From: Sistotremastrum niveocremeum HHB9708 | Lineage: Eukaryota; Basidiomycota; Agaricomycetes; Sistotremastrales; Sistotremastraceae | Direction of reading: 5' to 3' | Length of the DNA stretch: 64,000 nt | Assembly: GCA_001630475.1 (NCBI GenBank) | Contig: KV419394.1 | Span: 744,001-808,000, forward strand | Shown here: positions 54,805-64,000 of the stretch, piece by piece | Layout: each line of letters starts with the position of its first letter | Numbering within the stretch: position 1 is the first letter of the stretch | Notes under the pieces: generated by a model | Told to the model about the DNA's origin: nothing | Databases searched by the model: none | The model's input: the letters and a program-made list of their open reading frames with translations, nothing else | Program-made: the position numbers and the translations under genes

Positions 54805-56830
54805 TTAGCTGTCTACAAATACTTCCGTTATTGCAGTCCATTGGTTCAAGAGGCGGGGCTTTTGAGGCTGTTCAGCGAATGGCTGCCCAGGATCAGATGA
54901 AATACTACTATCATGTACTACGAATAATCTTAAGCCTCCAATAGATATTACGCCGGCCTTGCTGGGTATAAATGTAAGAGAAAACTTGATTGTTTGCTGT
55001 TGCGGTGAGGCGGGCGTGGTTATGTGCGAGGCAGGCACTGTGATCTCAGGCAAGACGATGGAAGACGAGCCCAAAAAAAGAGCATCTGAGCTCGGTAGCT
55101 TGTCCTGGTCGTCTGCTGGGACGTATGTGGGAGGTGGAAGTGCCTCTATTGAAACACGCTCGAGGTCAGAAGTGGGTTCTTTACGTGGAGACTCGGAGAT
55201 GATGGGCCAGTTTGGGCCACCCCTCAGAGGAGTCCCTGTGGGCGAAGGTGTAGATACTGCTGATATGGGGGACAGAGGATCAACGGCGATTTGTGCCTCG
55301 CTTTTAGGAGTATTGTTCGAGTCTACCGCTTGAACATGCTGGGCAGCGAGTTTCAGGCGTCGCGGCTCCGTGCCACCATTCTCAACAGCTGTTTTCACAA
55401 CAAGCTTACAACGAACATTAAATGCTTGGCCGATTTTAAGCTGTTGGCGGGGAATGGGTTCGACGGTCAAATCCACTTCAATATCTGGTGGGATGGCTGG
55501 CAAAGGTGGCAAGCTTGGCGACTGAGGACGAGCAGGGTTCGAGCCTATATTTCGAACTCGTCCGCCAGGTGGTGTGCCTATGCGATGAATCGGGGATCCT
55601 GGCCTAGGTGATTGCGCACGTTGGAGATGAGGAGGTAAAGCCGATGCAGGCTGGGTAGGAGCTACTAGGGGTACACGGCGGGTCAAAGTCTGAGATATAT
55701 TAGCATTTGATTGGGGCGAGAATGCCACCAACTTACAGATGTAAGCAGCCGTCCGGGTTCGCCAAAAGAGGACCTCCAAGAAATATCTAACCGGCCCAAA
55801 GGCACTATGGTTCCAGGGGCTAGAACTGCCTTAAAATCTGGTCTCACGATGGGCTCGAGGATATAGATGTATTGGCGTAGATCCTGGGGTTGAAGTAGTG
55901 AATTATTCCCAGAAAAGATTGACTGCAGCTGCTTCGTCGGTTCGCTCGCGCCCGGTTGCATCACAGCCGTGTTTGCGTCTAACACCGACCAACCTTCCAC
56001 GGGGTCGAATGCCATCTTCTCGAACCACATGGGATCTTGGGTAAGATTTTGGATGTGTATCTCTAGGAAAACTTTCTCTCTTTCTGAAGCAGAGGTCAAC
56101 GCGCCGGGAGACCGAGGCACATGAACTTTGGATTTCACGGATAGTGGGTTCGTCGCCTGATCTTCATTATTAATTGATACATTTTATTTCTGCTGGTTGT
56201 TGGAACAGGGGTCTTACCGCGAACTTATAGTACTTATTGAACACTTGCTTCCTTGGGTCTGATGGATCAGGTGAAAGGCCAGGAGCTGTCCTAGCTGACG
56301 GCGGAAGATGATATGTGACTGTGCACGCAAGCACATGCTGGCCCAGTTCTTTGATCTCATGATGAACCAAGGTTTCGACGAGGGCACCAGCATCCAGGCT
56401 ATAGTCTTGGCCTCCAATGTCTGCCAATACTGTTTTGGTAGACACTGTTTGCATCTCAATTCTTAACGAGACGCCATGTATAGTTTCCTGAGCTTCGTTG
56501 TTGAGACAAAGACAACTCGAGAATGTCTCCCCAAGCTGAATGGCGCCAAAGGAAGATGGTAATGTAAGCAATTGTGAAGTGGACGTGAGATCGCGTAGGG
56601 TTTTCGGACAGCCATCTAGAGGTGCAGAACCTTGCAAGGAAGTGAGGGATGACGTCGAGTGGGCAGAGAATGATGGCGAAGCTGAGAAGAACGGTTGCCA
56701 GGAGCTTGCAATTGTTGGCCGCTGTAGCAAGGAGCGTTAACCTGGAATGAAGTCATCTGCATACCAGAATGTTCAGACTCACCGACACCCTCATCACTTT
56801 CAAGGCCAGAAGGTGCGCCGAGCCGTCCAT
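54805..56830 (-). CDS. TRAPPC13: TRAPP complex subunit 13-like (DUF974)
   Basis: Starts MDGSAHLLALKVMRVS at 56830. A first intron (GTGAGT..GCTACAG) joins to RPTIASSWQPFFSASPSFSAHS. The family core reads SFGAIQLGETFSSCLCLNNEAQETIHGVSLRIEMQT, HHEIKELGQHVLACTVTYHLP and YYKFAVRPLF. The next block is EKVFLEIHIQNLTQDPMWFEKMAFDPVEGW and LGRLDISWRSSFGEPGRLLTS, then a Pro/Ser-rich fungal insert and a beta-sandwich end (IKFSLTFIPSKAGVISIGGLRLF) to TEVFVDS. It acts in vesicle tethering at the Golgi as part of TRAPP; no enzymatic role is known. Five or so exons. Confidence 0.88.
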
Positions 56831-57189
56831 GGTGAATTAAAATCCTGTGCCGTTCGAAATGTCAAATGCGCAGGGTGGGTTACAGCTCAAGTTGCGAGCC
56901 GGGCTACGTACTAGTACTAGAGCTGCTTCGAGAGGCTGCCAGTTGAAGCTGGGCGCTTATCGTCCTTGGACTTAGACACTACTCAGACTGTAGGTACGAT
57001 TTTTATGTACTGTAAGCGCTGAATTCTGTAGTATTTTCCAACAAGTTGGGGGCAGTATGGTGTACCTATGAATACATGTAGGAATAAAAGTCTCGGTCGA
57101 TAACTTAGATGTAAGAGATGCTTGACGAGATCGAGATTGGCTCTCATCGCGGTTGTTTATGACATTTGGCACTGGGTTTACTAAGTGGG
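56831..57189. other. Intergenic 359 bp (TRAPPC13 promoter, YME2 3' end)
   Basis: Tandem minus-strand genes flank it. No gene or repeat seen; AT-rich towards the YME2 end. Confidence 0.5.
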
Positions 57190-60100
57190 TTAAGTTGGCT
57201 TCGACGCCAGTGTCTTCTTCAACGCGGAATTCTCTTTCTCCAGGCGTTCCAACTTGACGCCGGCAGCATGCATCTTCTTCAAAAGGTATTCAGCCCGCTC
57301 GTTAGTGGCACTGGAACCAAACCAGGGTTTCTCCTGTGAGCCTAATTCCTTCAAAGTAAGCAATTCTTGCTCGCATGACTTCAATGTGGATTCCAGCGTT
57401 GCAATGATTTTCTCGTTGAGATAGATGTCCTGGAGTGATTTGAAGACTTTGTCTGTGAGGACACCGTGAGATCAGCCATGCAAATACACAAATGACACTG
57501 AATCAAGAACCTTCGAGCAGTCGCTTGAAGACCCATTTCAATACAGGCTTGCCAGGTCTTATCCCAGTAGGCCGCCCGTCTTGAGCGACCACGCTGATGA
57601 GTTCGGCCTGTTCCATGCGACGCAATGCCACATCGTCTCCCTTGAAAGGGAATTCCACCAAAGTCTCGAAGTAAGGTATCTATATTCTTTGAGTGGTGAT
57701 AAAAAAGAATATGGAGGAGAAACGCTGACCTCATCTTTCGCCGCAAGCTGTTTCAATACCACCCAAACTTGTTCCCTTGACCAAGGCAGGCTTTTGGCGT
57801 CATCAGAGTCGTCACCGAATGCACTTTTGCGAAGTTCGCCGACACCACGGCTGATCCGCTCTTCGACTGCCGACGAAATAGTTTCTCCGTTCTGGACTTT
57901 GTGGATCAACTGCAGATACATCAGTCGCTTGTAGGGAATAGGATGATTTCCCTCACCAATTCAAGATCGTTGGCTCTGCCGCCCAGTCGTTCGATGAGTT
58001 CGATATCTTGCGATGTCACGTCCTTGTTATAACCCGACTCATGAAGTTTGCTCATGACGAATCTCAGGGCACTATCTCGATCAGCATCAGAGAGGGCTAT
58101 GTATCCGAGGGGTCTGGATGGCAAGGCTGTCAAGTACCGTTAATCAGCTGTCTACCATCAATAAATATGCAGACCGGTGGCGAGGCGCTTGGCATTCTCT
58201 CGATTATCACTTAGCACGATGACATGGGCAACCTTAGAAAGATAACGTGAGAGGCACAAACAACGAGTGTTTTTAGACTGACGTACTTGGTTTTCGACGA
58301 GACCGGAGGCCCAATTTGAAAGAGCAGTTAAGATCTCATCCGAATTTGCCCCACTTCGAGTCGCAAAATTTTTGATGATGACAATAGGCAAGGCATCGAT
58401 TTCCTCTCTACTCTTGTTGATGTTAGAGGCCTTCTGTGGCTGAGGGTGAGAAACAGGAAGGGGGTCTCCGAGTCGATCCTTGGAAGTAATCGGCTCGTCG
58501 CCAATACCCAATTCACTTATTGGACCCGTCCCTGCGACAACATCAACGCGGCCGTCGTGTCGACCTCCTACTTTCTCCAACTCTCTCTGCTCGGCGATGT
58601 GTACTTGTTCTTCGGAGCGTTGTTTCGTGACCTTCTCAGACTTCTTGGTCGCCTGCTTGTGCGAGGAACTGACGCGCACTAGGCCACGTTCAACAGTGTC
58701 CAAAATTTGTTTCAATTGACTATCCAAGGAAGAACTCAGGCCCGCTATGTGAAAGATCAGTTCAGTGGTTCTGCCTTATATTGGCATACGTACCGGGTTT
58801 TCCGATCAATCCAACACTGATGAGATCGAGCATGCTATTGATAGAATTCAAGAAGCCGAAAACGGGCCAATAACCTGTTTGCTTTGCCAACGTCGTGACG
58901 AGTCTAGTGTCCGATCCAGCCTTGGAAAGCTCGGCACAATCAATGACTAGAGTGTCTCTGCTTAACTTTAGCTCTAGGTGGCCGCAGCTCGAGGGACCGA
59001 ACTCTTACCGTCCAGACTCCTTGATCACAGCGTCTGTCAAGCGCGTTTTACCGCTACCCTGCGGGCCATGAATGAAGGAAATGGTAGCTTAAACCACGTT
59101 AGGAGACTCGCACGAACGGAGTGTAAATCATTACGCACAAGGAAAATCTTCCAAGTAGCTTCTCATTGCCGTCTCTGCCTCTTCGCGATCTTTCCAAATC
59201 CCTTGTGCAGGAGGAGCGGTATCTACACTTCGACGGCCGAAAGGAAGACGCTGGAATGCATTTCGCTCCAACCATTGGAACATGGAATACTCTGCGTGCA
59301 ATTCTGTTAGACTTATACCAAGCTTCAGGTACAAGTGACCAACCTCGATAATCGAACCAATTCATCATCTTGCCCTGGACAGCGAGTGCACGGATAGGGT
59401 CAAATATCTGCAGCGAATCAGGAATGAAGACATTGCGGGAATTAGACAACTGACGGTATATGTCAGGGTTCCAAAGAGGAAGACAGCCACGGGAACGACG
59501 ATTCGGGGATGTGCAGTAAGCCAATCTCTGATGGCATGAGCTTTTAAGGGCCTCTCAAACGCCAACGCCAAACGAGTGATTTTCCCGCCCTCAGTTGGGA
59601 GCGCTTCCCCATGAATAACATTCCGAGCGATAGCTGCTGATCGTAGGTTGTAGAAAAACACTGTTGAGGATCTTAAGGTTCCTGCCGGTACGGGAGTGGG
59701 TGCCGTGATATCTACAATCCGTCCGTAAGGCTATGTTGCAGGATAAGAAAGGTGCAGAATATCTTGTAATGACTGCAAATTACCCTCAGTGTTCTCCATA
59801 AGTCTTCTTCGTGGACATCAGGGCCTTCAAATTCGACCTTCACGTACTGCGACGCGAACCGGTACATGTCCTGATGTCAAGCATAAACAAGACACACGAT
59901 CAGAGGAGTGATTTTGCTTACCTCTCTGTAGGGCCGACCTCGCACGACCCATGCACGACCTCTGGGTCGCAAACCCAACCACGACGGAACTCCTCCATTC
60001 TTAGAGATCTCGGCATTGACGATTTCTTCAATACGATTTAACGGATCCTCATCAGGTATCGCATTGGCTGCATAACGAATGTGAACAAAGGCTCCTCCAT

Positions 60101-60568
60101 CCTTGTTCCTAGAGCGAATAAATATGAGGGCACTGGCAGGTTATAAATTAACGAGGGTAAATGTACCGTGGTTCGATTGATATAATCTCAGCTCCTTCAA
60201 TAGGTAGAGATTTCAAGCTGTCCTTCAGGTTGTCGAGGATGGAGTTTTCGAAGAAGCGAGCTACGGAAGCTCGTGGACTGCAGTGATAATTCTGAACGTG
60301 AACCTCGAAATTCTGCGGCGTGCTTACTCCCAGTGAAATAGGGTAATAGGGAAGAGAGAATCAAAAAAGAGCCACGTATCCTTCTATTCGCTGTTCGTGA
60401 GTGCGACATAGAGATGAGATAGCTATCGAGGCTCACCTTCAAGTTGCCTGAAGCAGTTGCCTCCGAGTCTGTCTGCAAGAAGCGAGAGCGCCTCAATATC
60501 GGCTCTCTGTGACTGACACATTGGATTTTAAGACGTGAAGATGATGGTCGCCAGAGGAGGGACGACAT
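57190..60568 (-). CDS. YME2: Mitochondrial escape protein 2 (Yme2/RNA12)
   Basis: Starts MSSLLWRPSSSRLKIQCVSH at 60568 (presequence), followed by SDSEA-type linker and the RNA12 region. An RRM-like segment lies around 59.6-59.8 kb (TLVEF-type strands). A membrane helix is likely at VVPVAVFLFGTLTY. The nucleotide-binding site is FIHGPQGSGKTRLTDAVIKESG (Walker A GPQGSGKT, about 59035-59075), then VIDCAEL and PVFGFLNSINSMLDLISVGLIGKP. Next come DALPIVIIKNFATRSG, VAHVIVLSDNRENAKRLATGL and LGYIALSDADRDSALRFVMSKL. The C-terminus is a coiled coil (YLLKKMHAAGVKLERLEKENSALKKTL). In yeast it is an inner-membrane protein affecting nucleoid structure and mtDNA escape. About twelve exons. Confidence 0.9.
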
Positions 60569-60897
60569 GTAGACCGGGTGACTGGTAACCTTTCATTCAC
60601 TAAAGCATGAGCATGCAGATCGCAATGACGTATAGTCACTCCGCTCGCAAAGCCTGAATACTAGTCTGCTCGGTGTATAAGCGAGGCATATATGAACATG
60701 AACTACTGTGTACGATATTTAGCGATGAGAACAATCCAGAGGGGCAAAGCTTTGCAATGTTGAACATGAGTCTGTAAGATGGCAAAGAGTAAACGAGCGA
60801 AGAAATTAATTCCTATGTCTGGGGAAAGCACGGGTAACAATGGAAAACATCAGGATCGATCCCGACAAGTGATAAACGATAACTTGGAAGAGATCCA
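60569..60897. other. Intergenic 329 bp (YME2 promoter, PIN4 3' end)
   Basis: No gene or repeat seen between these tandem minus-strand genes. Confidence 0.5.
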
Positions 60898-62706
60898 TTA
60901 GATCTCAAGAGGTTCATGCGAACGGGCTTCGAGACCCCTAGACTGAACATCTGTCGGAGTGGCCGCACTGACTCTGCGCTGTCCGAAACCTCCTTCGCCA
61001 GGACCTCGAGGTTGTCTCATCACACCACCAATGGGCCCATCATTTAGGGAGCCATTGCCAAGTCCTGCTGGCAATGTTGGAACAGGCGGTATATTAGAAC
61101 CTATGTTCCCGAAGGCACCGCCTCCTCCATTTCCAAAGAGTGCCCCGAATCCACCGGGGGTGCGACGGGAGGGTGAAGCGATGGTCGCATACTCGCGAAG
61201 ATTCCCGTTGGAGGCGCGTGTGCCAAGGCGGGGACCAGTGGTGTGGAGAGTCTTCATATCGGGCATGGATTTCTTAGAGCGAAGAGCACTGCTGGCCGCG
61301 TTTTGGGAAGAGCTTTGAAGGTAAGACGAAGAGGCTCGAGACAAAGTCTGAGCACCATGTCGAGCACCGATTTGCTGTGATAAATCAATGTTAAAACAAG
61401 TATAGAAAGCAGATCGAGCTGTAAACATACCTTGGTCTCTGGGTCGATTCTTGTGACAACCGCATAACGCTCGTCTCCTTCGCCGACAGAATAGTGATAG
61501 ACTCCAAGTTTCTGAGCAACGAGGTGCACGACACGCCGTTGCTTAGGAGACAAAGTTCTCGAGAAAGCCAGTTCGTCGCGCATATGATCATCCTTGAATA
61601 ATAGAATACGAGAATAGATCTCAAGAGTAGAAGGGTCGTTGAGATCGAGTTCGGTAGATGGGGTCTTCGATGGTGTTTGCAGAGTAGGTTGGGGTTGGAT
61701 TTGGGCCGGCGAGCCAAGGAAGGACCGATTTTGAATCGGAGGAGCTTGTGGAGGAGAGTGCTGCTGGAACGGAGGGCTCGGGCCAGACTGCACCCCAGAC
61801 ACGGACCGCGGAGTGTATAAAGTATTGGTGACGGGGCCAAATTCGTCATACTGTGGTTGCTGCAACTGTTGCTGCTGCTGCTCCTTCTCCAGCTGCATGG
61901 AACGCATTCTGCGAATAGCTTTCTCGCGCTCAATGCGCTCCTTCTCGCCGGCTTGCAGGACCTTTTTGTATTCGACTCTAAGCTTGCGACCTTGGACATC
62001 GAAGCCATTCAGAGCGGCCACCACTGCGTCGGCATCAGCCGGTAGGCGGAAATTCGCAAACGCGAGGCCTCGAAAGGCCCCGGCGGGATCGAGATGATAG
62101 TTGAAGGCATAAGGAGTTGGGATGTTGAGGGACGCCTGAAAAAGAAAGCATCAGCATGGGATGAGGACGAAAGGGGTCAGACAATACGATAATGTCCAGA
62201 AGTGTTTCCCGTTTCACGTTAAAGGGGATATTTTTGATGACAATAGCAGTCGGGATTATTTCGTCCTCAGGTCCTGTACCAGCAGGTTGATAGGGAGCCT
62301 GAGTTTGCAGATTACCTAGACGCGGCGGAGATCCCCCACCAGAAGAGATCTCCGAGTTGCTAGGAGGCGACATAGAACGCGAATCATTGAGCTGAGAGGG
62401 CGAATTCTCAAGCCATTGCTGCACGATTTCAAGATCAGTGCGATTCACGACGTGGACGCGTGAAGGACGTACAGAAGGCAAGGCAGCTCTGGACGGCTTT
62501 GCAGCCTTGATAGGTGTCTGAGCCATGCTGAACGAGTTGGCATTCGCGTACAATGGTTGGCCGGGTATGACAGGAGGAGATGTCTGGTAATGATAAGGAG
62601 ATCGACCGTTAGAGTTATCGTAATCATAAAGATCGTGAGGAGGTTGAGTGCGCTGTGGGGACAAGGACAGGGAGCCGATGTCGGGAGGCGATGGCGAGCT
62701 GGTCAT
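60898..62706 (-). CDS. PIN4: Pin4/Cip-like RRM + R3H RNA-binding protein
   Basis: Starts MTSSPSPPDIGSLSLSPQRT at 62706; the open frame further upstream looks like promoter. A Ser/Pro-rich N-terminus leads to RTDLEIVQQWLENSPSQ and the RRM: PTAIVIKNIPFNVKRETLLDII, across an intron, then SLNIPTPYAFNYHLDPAGAFRGLAFANF, and ADADAVVAALNGFDVQGRKLRVEYKKVL. After a Gln-rich stretch the R3H domain gives DPSTLEIYSRILLFKDDHMRDELAFSRTLSPKQRRVVHLVAQKLGVYH. The tail is Gly/Ser-rich and ends GLEARSHEPLEI. S. pombe Cip1/Cip2 and yeast Pin4 have the same layout and act in mRNA turnover and stress or checkpoint control; the role here is inferred. Confidence 0.9.
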
Positions 62707-62988
62707 GACTTGATTGACTAAAGCCTGGACAAAGCTTCTAGGAGCGACACTCTTGAGGTCGTAACGGACGTAGACAAAAGCTGAGAATTGGAGGCAAACG
62801 AGGATGTGAAGCACCCAAGTACAAGAAGGGGAAGTCGTGGTCACACTATGCTGCAATTACACAACTCCGCCTGGTTTCACTATAACATTTGATCAGCGCC
62901 CAGCCGCTACACGCCTCGAGCAAAACGTGTAGTTTATTCACATAATAAGCATATTATTTCGCATCAGACCTCGCCGGGAGTCGCTGCT

Positions 62989-63420
62989 CTATCGAAAATA
63001 CTGCTCATAATTGGGGCGGACCGCACGCCGAGCCGCATCCCCAAGGCACGCTGGTGGAAACGCTGCTCGCTCAGGACGCTGAATCAGCCCGTGCATGTCA
63101 ATGCCATCTTCTTGAAGACGTCTTGATCGCTCCCATGGCCCTACGAGTTTTCTAACACCGGACTGCCGCGACGCCTCAATTGTCGAGCCGGTCAAAAGCT
63201 CCAGGGGCTGCGAAACCTGACTGCGTTGCATCGAAACGATACCACGGGGGGATATCAACGGTCCGTCCCCAACGCTAGGTGTGTTCAAGTACGTTGAATG
63301 CCCCAGCTCTGGTGTAAGAGAGAGGCTTGGGAGCGATGGCATGGCATGTTTGGGGTGCCCCTGAGGGCTCAGTTGGCCTTTGAACAGCCTCAGAGCGGAG
63401 GGAGGTGACCGGCGAGGCAT
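62989..63420 (-). CDS. Unknown Pro/Ser-rich protein (143 aa)
   Basis: Not recognised. ATG 63420 (MPRRSPPSALRLFKGQLSPQ) is chosen because a strong intron (GTAAGT donor at 63497, CTGCAG acceptor ending at 63427) would place the upstream ATG (63456, same frame) inside an intron of the 5' UTR; if unspliced the protein would begin MPPLLSPLLQ. The chain has many Ser-Pro pairs (SPRGIV, LSPQ) and a C-terminal block ERSRRLQEDGIDMHGLIQRPERAAFPPACLGDAARRAVRPNYEQYFR that looks ordered. It ends at 62989. Single coding exon. Confidence 0.5.
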   Translation of the reverse strand: MPRRSPPSALRLFKGQLSPQGHPKHAMPSLPSLSLTPELGHSTYLNTPSVGDGPLISPRGIVSMQRSQVSQPLELLTGSTIEASRQSGVRKLVGPWERSRRLQEDGIDMHGLIQRPERAAFPPACLGDAARRAVRPNYEQYFR

Positions 63421-64000
63421 TGCACACTGCAGCAATGGGCTCAGTAAGGGTGGCATCGATGACAAGGAGTGCGGCGTATTTCATGGATTGAACTTACGCA
63501 ATTGGAAATGAACGGACAACCAGAAATAGAAAATGACAGTGAGTAGTTGGACGTGCTTCGAAGGGAGGGGCAAGTATCTCAGACCAGGAGACCTTGGACG
63601 ACCACACGCGAACAAGTTGAAAGTCAAAATAAGACGCGCTCCATCGTTAGGCTGAGTTTCGCGTATTCACGTAAGGCACCATTATTCGCACGGCTTTGAA
63701 ACTATTCTGGGAGTGTATGAAAAAGATGTGCAATGCAGGGCTATGTTACAAGCATGGTTTGTTTCAAAGGATGGGCCCAGATAAAATGATAAGTCTGAAC
63801 GTTCCCTCCTCTACTCAACAATTAGGCGCTGTCCTTTAGAGGTCGGTAGTGTCGCATGAGTTGAACTTTAAACTCTGGACAAGATAGTCAGTAAAGCGTA
63901 AAAGCCGAGATCTAGCGCAACCACCTTCAGGAGAGTCCCACAGATTGGCGGCGTCCGCATTTAACGGTGACGCGTTGTTGGGCTCTATATGCATCGTTAT
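63421..64000. other. Upstream region at right window edge
   Basis: Holds the likely 5' UTR intron 63427-63497 (71 nt) of the preceding gene and its promoter. No further gene or repeat can be supported up to base 64000. Confidence 0.4.

Overview
The window is nuclear DNA from a filamentous basidiomycete, most likely an Agaricomycete. Genes are dense and intron-rich, with introns of about 45-70 nt (GT..AG), intergenic gaps are usually under 350 bp, and the readable proteins look like mushroom-forming fungi. I count 24 host protein genes, one of them (APC1) cut by the left edge, plus two DNA transposons. I saw no rRNA, tRNA or CRISPR array.

Layout. 1-19.6 kb holds housekeeping genes: APC1 (cell cycle), KGD1 (2-oxoglutarate dehydrogenase E1), an Ash2/Bre2-type COMPASS subunit, a Jsn1/Puf2-type RRM + Pumilio protein, an unrecognised small protein and a membrane-anchored S33/TAP-like hydrolase. 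19.6-30.0 kb is an accessory island: a single-exon agaric-type orphan with a possible nucleotidyltransferase-like motif, an unknown three-exon gene whose first intron carries a 1,491-bp hAT-type transposon, and a Helitron of about 6 kb with a Rep/helicase coding region. 30.1-64 kb returns to housekeeping genes: MSS51, SPT16, RPC82, a short tRNase Z, two unknown genes, a 5'-nucleotidase-type phosphoesterase, a small unknown gene, BMT2, D-lactate dehydrogenase, NUC1/EndoG, mL46, VMA13, TRAPPC13, YME2, PIN4 and a final unknown gene.

How the genes relate. Many host genes form divergent pairs sharing 86-176 bp of promoter (APC1/KGD1, RPC82/tRNase Z, unknown/unknown at 42.5 kb, unknown/BMT2, mL46/VMA13), and convergent pairs end as little as 20 bp apart (NUC1/mL46). 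Several products act in mitochondria (KGD1, MSS51, D-LDH, NUC1, mL46, YME2) and several in transcription or chromatin (Ash2, SPT16, RPC82), but nothing resembles a metabolic or defence cluster. The most notable structure is the hAT element. Its TIRs and an exact 8-bp target duplication can be read directly, and removing it restores a normal 45-nt intron. The Helitron has a candidate CTAG 3' end with a hairpin, lying against a GTCACGTGAC palindrome in the MSS51 promoter; its Rep region has at least one nonsense codon and one frameshift.

Limits. Exon joins were worked out by eye from splice signals, reading frame and remembered family motifs. No alignment or database search was run.
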